Assembly: GCA_964035575.1 (NCBI GenBank)
Contig: OZ037932.1
Location: 496,001-560,000 of the forward strand
Source of the DNA: Rhynchopus sp. YZ270_cl-10
Lineage: Eukaryota > Euglenozoa > Diplonemea > Diplonemida > Diplonemidae
Reading direction: 5' to 3'
DNA length: 64,000 bases
Shown here: piece after piece, positions 21,336-29,906 of the stretch
Layout: the number at the start of each line of letters is the position of its first letter
How positions within the stretch are numbered: the stretch's first letter is position 1
Position numbers and translations under genes: made by a program
The notes under the pieces: model-generated
What the model saw: only the letters and a program-made list of their open reading frames with translations
Databases searched by the model: none
What the model was told of the DNA's origin: nothing

Positions 21336-22481
21336 TTACTGACCCCCCTCCTTTGCTTTCAGGGAGAGGGAGGCTGGTGTTCCTATGTCAGAGGCATGCT
21401 CTTCGGAAGGACACGAAAAAGAGGCACGTCTCTGCGGGACAAGCTCTGTCGTGTCGTCTTCTTCACACCCTGCTGCGGGGTCTTCGTTTTCCTTCTCTTT
21501 GACTTCGTCTCCAGCTTTGGATTTATTGCTGAGCTTGACTATAGAGTAGTGTACCCCACCAAAGAAAGAAAGGACCAGACCCACCACACCTAAAGGGGTA
21601 GTTTGCGTACGGAAGACGATGAGCCCCACGACAGTGGTCAACCCCGCCTTGAAGTTTCCAGCTACCGCATGGGTGAGCGGGGTGTTCAGCGTACAGTCCA
21701 GGAAGATTGCGATGTTGAGAAGCAGAACCGACACAACATTGAGAAAAACCTGCATTCGTCCAGACAATACCCCAGAGGTGTCGACCCCATGGAAAAGCTG
21801 TGTGCGATCCCAATGTGTTTGCACAGTAACCACTACGAACATCAATACAGCAGATACCACTGCGTTAGAGTGCACCACTGACAGCACAATGTGCAATTTG
21901 TTTGCATCTCCAGTTTTTTCATCCGTTTTTTCAGTTTTTTCCTCTTCTTTGGACAACGATTTGGAGAGAACAAAGGCAAGACCTTGTCCAGCGCAAGAGA
22001 GAAGTCCAAAGGCGTATCCAGCGAAGTTAAATTCAAGGTCATTCCACCCAGCAACAAAGGCGCCAAAGACTATAAGGAGAAGGGACGGAACGACCTGGAA
22101 GGTGGTAGAGGAGCGTTCGAAGAAGAGCTCGCCAGCCCAGCAGAAGAAGAGGGTGAGCCTCTTGAGGGCGCCGTACATCGGGATGCTGACGTACGCGAGG
22201 GAGCAGAGCCCGAAGGCGACGTTCGCTGAGTAGGAGACTGCGATGAGGATCTTGCTCGCGGTCTGGTTGCGTATTGACACCACCTCCCAGGGAAGCAGCC
22301 CCACTGCACAAGCCGCCTGCAGCATAACCACCGTCGCCACGCTCTGCGCCAAGTACAACACATTGGAGCTCAAAAGAAACGTATGCAAAACCGCCTTATT
22401 GCTCAGCGTCGTCCACGTCGCAAGAAACACAAACGACACAACAATCCCTGCACTCTGCCCCAAGCTTATCTGGGGTGACAT
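21336..22481 (-). CDS. nucleotide-sugar transporter paralogue 2 (DMT/SLC35-type)
   Basis: A 381-residue paralogue of the gene at 11509-12522; by eye about half the residues are identical. It shares SIPMYGALKRLT (99-110), the VAGWNDLEF segment, LLSCAGQGLAFVLSK and the NTPLTHAVAGNFK block. I choose MSPQISLGQSA as start because the codons further upstream run into intergenic repeat R1 (22546-22646). It differs from its paralogue by a longer loop between the fifth and sixth helices (charged, EEEKTEKTDEKTG) and a roughly 60-residue acidic cytosolic tail ending in Ser-rich sequence. Predicted role: antiport of a nucleotide-sugar into the Golgi or ER lumen. The pair could have split substrates or compartments. 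Confidence 0.9.
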   Translation of the reverse strand: MSPQISLGQSAGIVVSFVFLATWTTLSNKAVLHTFLLSSNVLYLAQSVATVVMLQAACAVGLLPWEVVSIRNQTASKILIAVSYSANVAFGLCSLAYVSIPMYGALKRLTLFFCWAGELFFERSSTTFQVVPSLLLIVFGAFVAGWNDLEFNFAGYAFGLLSCAGQGLAFVLSKSLSKEEEKTEKTDEKTGDANKLHIVLSVVHSNAVVSAVLMFVVVTVQTHWDRTQLFHGVDTSGVLSGRMQVFLNVVSVLLLNIAIFLDCTLNTPLTHAVAGNFKAGLTTVVGLIVFRTQTTPLGVVGLVLSFFGGVHYSIVKLSNKSKAGDEVKEKENEDPAAGCEEDDTTELVPQRRASFSCPSEEHASDIGTPASLSLKAKEGGQ

Positions 22482-22545
22482 AGTGTAGTTTCCCCTGAAA
22501 GGGTGGGGGGGATAAATTTGATTCAAAAATTTGATGCAGGCACCT

Positions 22546-22646
22546 ACTGAAATACAAAGCCCTCTCGTAGTGTACCTTTGGAAAATGACCGGTGGACCCC
22601 TCAACCATGCAGTCCTACAATCCATTTTGTGGTTTACAACTAAAAA
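22546..22646 (+). repeat. repeat R1, copy 3
   Basis: GAAATACAAAGCCCTCTCGT, GTGTACCTTTGG, CCATGCAGTCCTACAATCCA and TGGTTTACAACTAA. It lies 65 bp upstream of a start codon and about 110 bp after the next gene's stop. Confidence 0.88.
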
Positions 22647-22752
22647 AGAGGGGGTCTTTTTGAGACTCCATTTGTGTACATTTCTTTTGTTGATTCTGCG
22701 TCAGCAGAGTGTCCCGCCCAGGGTGCTCCCCATCCCCTCTCTCTCTCTCTCT

Positions 22753-23337
22753 CTACTCCTTCTTCTCCAACAACTTCACAATCTGCATATCCACCCCTAC
22801 TCCACAGGCCACACAGAAGGGCGGCGTCTCTGTGTCTGCACCACCATCACCACCACCACCTTTTACTCTATTGAGAAGGGTATGTAACGCAGGGGCAAGA
22901 TCGTTCGCGACAATGAGAGGAACGTTGTGTGTGTGGCAGAGAGACTCAAGGTGGGACAGTACGAAGGACTGTGGGGTGGTGGACGCGAGTACCAGGGTGA
23001 CACGAGAGACGTCCTTTTCCTCGTCACTTTCTTTTTGATCTTTTTGAATCCGCTGAAGCTGCGCCAAAGCGTGTACACCAAACCACAACGGTGCCTCAGC
23101 AGGCACAGCACGCAGCCACGCCACCACCGCCTTCTTATCAGAGTTCCCCAATGCCTTCGCCTCAGCGGACTGCACCGCCGCCTTCACCACCGCGACTGCC
23201 AGCGGGTGTGCCGACACCACGCCCACCTCTTTGTCCACATCGCGCACCTTCTTCCCAAGCACCCGCTTCTTCTTTAGCTTCGCCGCATTTCTCTTTGCCA
23301 CGGTTATCCGGTTCTCCGGACCCATGGGAAAGCACAA
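22753..23337 (-). CDS. L7Ae-like RNA-binding protein, probable RNase P/MRP subunit (Rpp38/Pop3-like)
   Basis: This 194-residue ORF has a basic N-terminal region (RNAAKLKKKRVLGKKVRD) and a C-terminal alpha/beta unit. The unit follows the L7Ae/L30e fold pattern of Rpp38: a GVHALAQLQR helix, a strand VTLVLAST, PQSFVLSHLESLC, a strand NVPLIVANDL, a short helix APALHTLL, then a strand with VACGVGVD. Human RPP38 has the same order (GVNEVTRALE, LLLVLVC, SHLIQL, VPACQV). If correct, it binds kink-turn elements of RNase P/MRP RNA in the nucleolus. The low-complexity GGGGDGG linker near residue 165 coincides with a CACCAC microsatellite in the DNA. It could instead be another L7Ae-family protein. Confidence 0.55.
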   Translation of the reverse strand: MCFPMGPENRITVAKRNAAKLKKKRVLGKKVRDVDKEVGVVSAHPLAVAVVKAAVQSAEAKALGNSDKKAVVAWLRAVPAEAPLWFGVHALAQLQRIQKDQKESDEEKDVSRVTLVLASTTPQSFVLSHLESLCHTHNVPLIVANDLAPALHTLLNRVKGGGGDGGADTETPPFCVACGVGVDMQIVKLLEKKE

Positions 23338-23540
23338 CTCTGATAGGGATGCTTTATGGGGATGGAAGGGGTAGTGTTATTTACACTGTTCTAGCCGAAC
23401 GTCACAACACCTCACAGATTGTATTCATCCACTGGATCATGTGGTGAGAGAGAGAAAGTGAGCGTGTGTGTGTCAAGGCATAGAGGAACACAGAGAGAAA
23501 GCGCTGGCGGGATCCTCAAAATTCAAAGAAAAAAAAAAGG

Positions 23541-23642
23541 GTTGAAATACGCCCTCTCGTGAACACAGTGTACCTGGATGTATGATTGGGGTGTTCAAGG
23601 GTGGACCTACAACCATGCAGTATATCCATTTCAAGGTTAACA
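23541..23642 (+). repeat. repeat R1, copy 4
   Basis: GTTGAAATACGCCCTCTCGT, GAACACAGTGTACC, GGGTGGACCTACAACCATGC and TATCCATTTCAAGGTTAAC. It sits between the Rpp38-like gene and eS26. The rest of 23643-24275 is purine/pyrimidine-biased without features. Confidence 0.85.
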
Positions 23643-24275
23643 GCTGGAGGGAAAAAAAAACAGTGAATCCCAGATGAAAACGGAACAGAATCCATTAAAA
23701 GGAGTAAGGAGGGCAGGAGGAACAAAAATAGAAAGGGGGGTGAGGGAAGTGAGGGAGGGGTGATTTTTTTTTGTTTCCATCTACGACGTTTCCCCCCTGA
23801 ATGATATAAGCGAAAAGCGGTGCGCTTTGCGTTCTGCCCTTTCCCTTGTTTTACCCCCATTCCCGCACCGTCTTCCCCCCCAAAGAGAGTTTGTATTTTT
23901 TCCACACAATATTCAAAAAATATTCCGCGTTCCCCACTCATGTTCTCTCTGCTCTCCCAAGAGGGAAAAAAATGCACAAGGGACTCTGTTCGTTTAGCGA
24001 CAGTCGTTCTGACCTGTAAGGGGAATTTGTTTTTTTGTTGGTTCTTATGTTGGCAATTTGGCATAATTTTTTGGCATTCCTGAACATGGTTTTCTGAACT
24101 ATTTAAAGGAAAAGGGAAAAGGTACATACCATCACCGAGGGGGGGACGGATTATCTGAGCAAAACCTTTATTTTGTTCTCTCCCCTGATCAGGGCACCCT
24201 GCATTATTTTTTTTATTGCACTGCTTTTGTTGATTGGCTTTTCATTGTTGGGGGAAACGGTTTCACTTTTGGGAC

Positions 24276-24602
24276 TCAGTCGCGCTTCTGCTGGCGCTGC
24301 TGCTTGCGTGGGGGGGCACGCACCTTACGGAGGTCCACGGAGCGCACACGCACCTGGCGGGAGTGGATGGCGCAGGAGATGCAGTACGCGATCTTCAGGT
24401 ACATCTTGGGGATGTTGTAGTTCGCGATCGCGGAGGCCTCGCTCAGGTCACGGACGGCGGCCTGCTCGACCATGTTGCGCACGATGAAGCGCTTGACTGC
24501 CTTGTCCTTCGGGGTCTTCTTTGCGCAGTTGCTGCAACGCACGGTGGCGGTGTGTCCACGGCCCTTCTTGTTACGTCCGTGGTTACGTCTCTTGATGGTC
24601 AT
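24276..24602 (-). CDS. RPS26: 40S ribosomal protein eS26
   Basis: The 108-residue protein matches eS26 over its full length: start [17 protein letters not shown], a zinc-binding CSNC (23-26) and CISC (74-77), and central [18 protein letters not shown] and [16 protein letters not shown] blocks. The tail is Arg/Gln/Lys-rich ([12 protein letters not shown]). eS26 sits at the mRNA exit channel of the small subunit. The ATG is preceded, 36 nt away, by TTTTAG with a CTAAC-like sequence and a long pyrimidine tract further upstream, the look of a 3' splice site. From about 24690 upstream lies block R2, shared with the cathepsin-like gene at 31895-32881. Confidence 0.97.
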   Translation of the reverse strand: MTIKRRNHGRNKKGRGHTATVRCSNCAKKTPKDKAVKRFIVRNMVEQAAVRDLSEASAIANYNIPKMYLKIAYCISCAIHSRQVRVRSVDLRKVRAPPRKQQRQQKRD

Positions 24603-24689
24603 CTTGAGGGGTAGTTGGAAGTTCTCCGAAGTCCTAAAAGGGTTTGTTAGGGGCGGGAGGAGAGGGGGAGAGGGGGTGGGGGAAATGTG
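24603..24689 (-). promoter_or_regulatory. 3'-splice-like leader of eS26
   Basis: On the minus strand a long C/T tract (about 24690-24655) leads to CCCTAACAAACCCTTTTAG and then the 36-nt leader before the ATG. CTAAC at branch-point distance from TTTTAG followed by G looks like a genuine acceptor. It could belong to a 5'-UTR intron or be a trans-splice acceptor; the sequence alone cannot say. Confidence 0.4.
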
Positions 24690-25158
24690 TATATTGAGTC
24701 GATTCAGAAGTTGAAGTTTACTATCGGATACATTCGTTTCTAATCAACGGGAAAGGTCGTTTGCCCTCCCTCGTGAAAACAGCAGTCAATTGAAGTTTTG
24801 ATCATCATGGAAAAGAGGAGTTGAGATGGGCTGTGGAAATGACTGTGCCTGAAATCGGATGTGAACAGCGTACCCATGTAATATTCTGCAGGAGTTTGCG
24901 GTTCAGAAGTTGAAGTTTACTATCGGATACATTCGTTTCTAATCAACGGGAAAGGTCATTTTGCCTCCCCTCGTGAAAACAGCAGTCAATTGAAGTTTTG
25001 CTCATCATGAACTAAAGAACAAGAGAACGCACGACTAACGAAAGACTAAAATGTGTTCGGTTCAGAACTAATGAATTCGTTTCTAATCGGCGGGCAAGGT
25101 CGTGCCTCCCCTCGTAAACACGTGTGCAATTGAATTGTGTGTCATCATGTCTGGAACT
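24690..25158 (+). repeat. block R2, copy 1 (upstream of eS26)
   Basis: This block of about 470 bp is repeated at 32950-33432, again directly upstream of a minus-strand gene. Internally it has three related units: 24709-24810, 24899-25010 and 25060-25158. The first two share GTTTACTATCGGATACATTC, TTCTAATCAACGGGAAAGG and CCCTCGTGAAAACAGC. The third has TTCTAATCGGCGGGCAAGG and ACACGTGTGCAATTG. All three end in TCATCATG. It may act as a promoter for the minus-strand gene, for something on the plus strand, or both. Confidence 0.85.
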
Positions 25159-25250
25159 GCAGCACGCTCGGGCAAGGATACCCGCACTGCTGGAATGCTT
25201 CTGATCCTGACGGGAGATACATGCTCAACGATGCCTCAGGGGTGTTACAT
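25147..25250 (+). pseudogene. possible histone-like gene 5' fragment
   Basis: The third R2 unit ends in an ATG that opens a short frame, MSGTAARSGKDTRTAGM, resembling N-termini of core histones such as H2A (MSG..., Ser/Gly/Lys-rich). After about 30 codons the frame ends and no histone fold follows. In the other R2 copy the match stops after MSGT. The histone reading is a guess from a short low-complexity stretch. Confidence 0.25.
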
Positions 25251-25286
25251 AGCCTAACAAAAAAAAACAAACAAACAAAAAAAGAC

Positions 25287-25424
25287 ATTTCTGAGAGTCT
25301 TCCTGGCAGAGAACTGTTCCGGAGGTATCCTTTACAGAGACTTCTCCTTAAGCATCACGAGCGCGTCATCTCGGACGTGCATGGAGCTTGAACCGACCAT
25401 TCGCCGTTTTGAGGAGAACTTTTG
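25287..25424 (-). pseudogene. truncated copy of the 3' part of the gene at 29907-31433
   Basis: This stretch of about 138 bp aligns with 29998-30138, including GTCATCTCGGACGTGCATGG and GACCATTCGCCGTTTTGAGG exactly, with scattered substitutions and small indels elsewhere. Its frame reads KFSSKRRMVGSSSMHVRDD on the minus strand, as in the parent gene. The similarity ends abruptly on both sides. No start or full domain is present, so I treat it as a dead fragment. Confidence 0.8.
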
Positions 25425-27931
25425 TAAGCCTACTTTCAAAAAGACACCCCCATCCAACATTTCAGACTGCATACTAAAGTGAATATGGAGGGGGAAGACG
25501 GGGAGGGAGAGGGAGAGGGAGGGGGTGTGCTGTGGCTGATTTGAAAACGCCTTCTCTCTTCCCGCAGAGACGCACACTGTTAAGAACAAAGAACACATCA
25601 CAGGATGGGTAACAATTTCTTAACAAAAAACAACTCTTTTTTTTTTTCGTGTGTCACTAGCAGAATGGGGCATTTACAAAGCAATAGATGCGGGAAGCTG
25701 GGGTAGTGGGGGGTGTGTCCGACACCCCCTGAGGAAGTGAGGATGTGTCACACTGTTCTACTTGTCACACGAAAGAAGAAAAAAGGGGGCACGATAAACC
25801 AAATCGAAGGAACACAAGAGAGGGAGAGTGGTGAGGGAGGAAACATAAAAAAAAGATGGAATGTACGCTGCAGGGAACACACATCTTTTTTTTTTTGCAT
25901 TTTTTTTTTCTCTTTTTTGAAAAATTGTTGGAATAGTGTAGTTGCCACCAGTGCAAGCTCCACTGTCCCTTTTTAAAAACTTTGAGATCTGCACCAGGTT
26001 TCTTTTTTGTTGTGCTTTGCTCTTATCACAGTAATGCTTATGTGAGGACCTGACACAGACATTTTTAGTAAAGATCAAGCGACGTTTTAAAAAGAACAAA
26101 AATAAATTTGATTCATTGAAAATGTACCTGACGGTAAATTTATGTTGTCAAAAATATTTTCTCAAAAGGGGTAACAAAGGGCTGTTGAAAAAATGGTGTA
26201 GTTTGTGATAGTGATCGAACATACATTACCCAAAGAGGGGAAATTATGGGTTTTCACTTTATTGGATACTCCAGTTTCAACAAAGACAATGCCCCTTTTC
26301 TATACATTTCATTTCGATGCGAAACGTCGCCAGATTCACAGAAAAACTTGAAAAATTCACTCTGGGAAAAAAAATGGGTTTTTTCGCGACCCATACATAT
26401 ACTTCCATTTCAAAGAATTGAAGGTATTTGAGGGCCAAAAAAACAAAAAACAAAAAGGGGAATTGCTAAGATGACTCTTTCGCTTAGTGCTAGTAGCCAC
26501 CTTATATTAAACTAAATACGTCTCTAAGGGTGTTGATAGTATACCCAAAAAGGGGACACGTACCACACTTCGCAAATTTCCGCACTAAAATGAGGGGTTT
26601 TTTTGTGGATGTGTTTGTTTTTTGTGCGTCAAAACCATAACCAAAAAAAAAAAGTCCTGTAGACAGAGGCAGGTATTTTGTGTTATTCTAAATGACAATA
26701 ATTTTGTTTTGAACAAAAAAAATGACGTCTTTTTTTACCGTTGTTGGGGTTTTTTAAACAGGACACTTCATCAAGGGGGGGAAAACCTTGAACGTTGAAT
26801 GGGCTGGGCAGTTGTATACACTATTATTTTTTAATTTGGTGAGGTGAGAGGGGAGGGGAAAGGAAACTAAGCGCTGAATGCCGATTAGGACATCAAGGAC
26901 CCTTCGATGGTATGGTTTATGCCCTCCCAAAGACGAGCCTTATGCCATTCTTAAGAACGTGCATCCAACAGCTTTGTAAAGTGTCACATGCCGTTCCCTC
27001 ACCCTCCCTCCCCTCTTGATGCATTGACGCTTCGACACGGAGGAGAGGTGAGTGAACGACGTGGCACTTTCCGCTCACAAAGAGTAGTGTCTGTTGGCCC
27101 AAAAGGCGTCGGCGTTTTTAAAATAAAGGGGAAGTGTTTGAAAACATTGCACTGCCAAGCTACGCATACAACACATCTTTGCAAATAAAATAACAATATC
27201 CAAAGCAAGAGGGGAAAAGGGCTTGAATCCTCGTGTGTAGGTGTGGCGGCTTGACTCACCACTAAGTTACTCCGCTGTACATCCGGCAGGAGAGGGTAAA
27301 GGTGGCGTGATGACACTTTCGTTCAAAAAAAAACCCCCACACACTTCTCTCGATCAAAAACCCTTTTCCATGCTTCAAAAGAAAATGTAGTTTGTACAGT
27401 GTACCACAAAAAATAGAGAAACGTTAGTAAAACATGAGTAAAAAGCTCAAAATAAAAGAGAGAAAACTTGAACGATGAATGTGTCTCGTGTCCACAGTCA
27501 TCACAAGAATCGCTCTTTTCCCACATTTCCTCTGGAAGGAAACACACAATGCGGACACATTTTTTCACACGATATTAGGACGATAAGGATATTAGGGACC
27601 TCCAGTACATCATTGTTTAGCGTCGGGTCGACAATTCCACTGTGCCTTGAAAAGACACAGGTGTATTTCTGCAGCAAAAATCACCATGCCCGAAGACAGG
27701 TTATGTAGACAAAGGGGCTCGAAGGCTAATGAAGTGCAAAGGCAACCTTGCAGATCATCTGTGGCTTCGTCACCTTGAGTAAAATAATGGGGGGGGAGAA
27801 AAATTCAAAAACGTCGTCCAAAAAAAAAGAAAATATAGCACTGCACTCAGTTTGAATTTTTGAAGAGTTAAAAAAAAATACACTTTGGGGTTGGGGACAT
27901 AGCGACTGAATCATTGGCCTATTTTTGTCTC
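25425..27931. other. 2.5-kb gene-free region
   Basis: R6-like fragment at 25916-25972, R4 short form at 26464-26502, a GATGA...TCATC hairpin at 27478-27505, and homopolymers. No credible ORF on either strand. Confidence 0.5.
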
Positions 27932-29413
27932 CTATTTCGAGTGGATGTAGAACTGGTCAATGGTGCGGAGGGCGCCATATGCGGACTGGAGGGTCCACTT
28001 GAGTGTCGATGAGTTCATGATCGTGAGCATGCCGAGGGACTGCTCTGGGGTGGCGAAGATGCCTGTGGGGTCGGTTGAGGTGGGGCCGCTGGTTGTGCCT
28101 TCAATTCCGGTCTCGTCATTTCCGCATGCACCCGAGTAGATGTACGATGTCTCGTACGTTGTGTTGTACGTGGTGTGGCACGGAGGCCCTGCACAGGCCT
28201 GCACGGAGCGAGCATAGGTGTGCGCATGCCCTGCCACGTACAGATCCACTTCGTATTTGTCAAAGTACACCGACAGGTTCCCCGGCTGGCAGCAGGGGCG
28301 ATGTCCACCCGCAACAATGAACGGACGCTTGCCGCTCTTCTTGTCAGCGTACGCCTGCTTCAGGTCGTTCTCCAGCCACTCAAGGTATTCCCCCTGGCGC
28401 CCAAAGCTCCCTGCCGGGAAGATTCCGCTGTCTCCGTGGGTCTCCTCCCCGGCACCGTCGAAATCGGTTTCGGTGTTGATGGAAACAAAGTGGACGGGGC
28501 CGACGTTCCATGAGTACCACATGTTGGCAACACCGTTCGAGGATTTGCTGGGCATGTTCCAACGGTTGTTGTATGCGCTGAAGTTGGCAAGACGCTCACC
28601 AAGGAAGACATCGAGCACGCACTCTGTGGAGTGGCACTCCGATTCGTGGTTTCCTGGCGACGCGTGGAAGGGCATCACAGAGGACATGTTCTGCATCCAG
28701 TTCATGTAGCCGTTGTAGCACTTCTCGTACAGTCCTCCAACCACATCGTGCGCGAAGGCATCGTCTGCGTACCCAATGTCACCCACAATCCACATTGCGT
28801 CCATGGACCCATCACGAAGGTGTGCCTCCTGCAGGGCACGCACCGGCTTGGCATCCCAATGCTTCTGAAGGCCGTCCACTCCCAGGACCATCGGGCGCTC
28901 GTCAGATCCGAGCCACCCCATGTCGCCGAAGATGGCAATGTTGTACTCCTTGGGGAGGTCTTTGCTGTCGTGCGCTGTTGTGAAGGAGAAGGTTTCCGTT
29001 GTTTCGAGGCAGTCGATTGCGTAGAAGTAACGTGTGGAGGCTTTGAGGCTGAGGATGTCCACGTTGTAGTGGTAGCCGTTCTCGTCGTGCAGGTAGCGCT
29101 TCTTCTCTGCGACGTCGGAGGTCTCCGTCAGTGCGTCCGCAGACAGGCCGTACTTCACGGTGCAGTCTTTCTCCTCAGAATGCATCCACCCGACGTTCAT
29201 CCCAGTAGGGTACCCATCAGCGTTCTGCCCAGCATACGCGATGTGCACCTGCTCTGCCACCTTCTTCTTCCCAAAGGTGTACCGCTCTTCGGTGAACTCA
29301 GGTGACTCAAAGCGCTTGACCTGTTGGTGCGGGATGTTCTCACGAACGGTTTTCATATCCACAGGGCCAGCCGCAGCGCAGCCTGCCCACAAGGCAAGCG
29401 AAAGGGACAGCAT
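27932..29413 (-). CDS. purple acid phosphatase, secreted
   Basis: This is a 493-residue metallophosphoesterase with an N-terminal signal peptide (MLSLSLALWAGCAAA). An Fn3-like N-terminal domain (about 50-150) precedes the catalytic domain. The five metal-ligand blocks of purple acid phosphatases are all present: FGDMG (D164), GDIGYADD (D212, Y215), GNHE (N255-E257), VAGGH (H371) and GHAHTY (H396, H398). The family hydrolyses phosphomonoesters at acidic pH with a binuclear Fe-metal centre. Several NXS/T sites suggest glycosylation. Length and order match plant and protist high-molecular-weight PAPs. The ORF is uninterrupted. Probable location is lysosome-like vacuole or extracellular; role may be phosphate scavenging. 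Confidence 0.96.
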   Translation of the reverse strand: MLSLSLALWAGCAAAGPVDMKTVRENIPHQQVKRFESPEFTEERYTFGKKKVAEQVHIAYAGQNADGYPTGMNVGWMHSEEKDCTVKYGLSADALTETSDVAEKKRYLHDENGYHYNVDILSLKASTRYFYAIDCLETTETFSFTTAHDSKDLPKEYNIAIFGDMGWLGSDERPMVLGVDGLQKHWDAKPVRALQEAHLRDGSMDAMWIVGDIGYADDAFAHDVVGGLYEKCYNGYMNWMQNMSSVMPFHASPGNHESECHSTECVLDVFLGERLANFSAYNNRWNMPSKSSNGVANMWYSWNVGPVHFVSINTETDFDGAGEETHGDSGIFPAGSFGRQGEYLEWLENDLKQAYADKKSGKRPFIVAGGHRPCCQPGNLSVYFDKYEVDLYVAGHAHTYARSVQACAGPPCHTTYNTTYETSYIYSGACGNDETGIEGTTSGPTSTDPTGIFATPEQSLGMLTIMNSSTLKWTLQSAYGALRTIDQFYIHSK

Positions 29414-29906
29414 CTTAGGTGTAAGATAAGAAATACGCTGTGGGAAAAAGGGGGTTTGAAGAAATCAGTTTTTATGCTTTTGTGACGACAAAAAAAAAAG
29501 GTTTGATAAGAACCAAACCTAGTTGTGCTGTTGAATTTTTGTTATGGTGGGGCGTACACTATACTGCAGGGAAGTTAAATAGGGAGAAAAATGAAGAAAA
29601 AAAAGGGGAGATGGAAGGAGAGGACACAAAGACGGCGAGGATAGCTGCGTCATTTTTCCTTCAAATAGTTTTGTGTCATTTGTCCCTCCACAGCCATCTC
29701 GTTTGGGTAGCTTTTTTTCTTCGCTTTCTTCGTGTTAATACAACACGGGGAGGAGGAGGGAGGGGGTGTGCTGGGAGGGTCAACTTTATACAATTTTTTT
29801 AAATACAATTTTCTGATTCTGTTTTTTAAACATTTTTTTTTCGTTACATTTTATCTCCATTGTTGGCACGGTTACAGAGTTTTTTTCTTTTGATTTTTTC
29901 CCCCCC
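29414..29906. other. gene-free stretch
   Basis: Homopolymer runs and a G-rich stretch (GGGGAGGAGGAGGGAGGGG) between the phosphatase and the charged nuclear-type protein. Nothing further seen. Confidence 0.4.

Noticed and set aside
27210-27290. tRNA-like A-box (TAACTTAGTGG) and B-box-like sequence on the minus strand
   Set aside because: The acceptor and T stems do not pair, so it cannot fold as a tRNA; at most a decayed tRNA-derived repeat.
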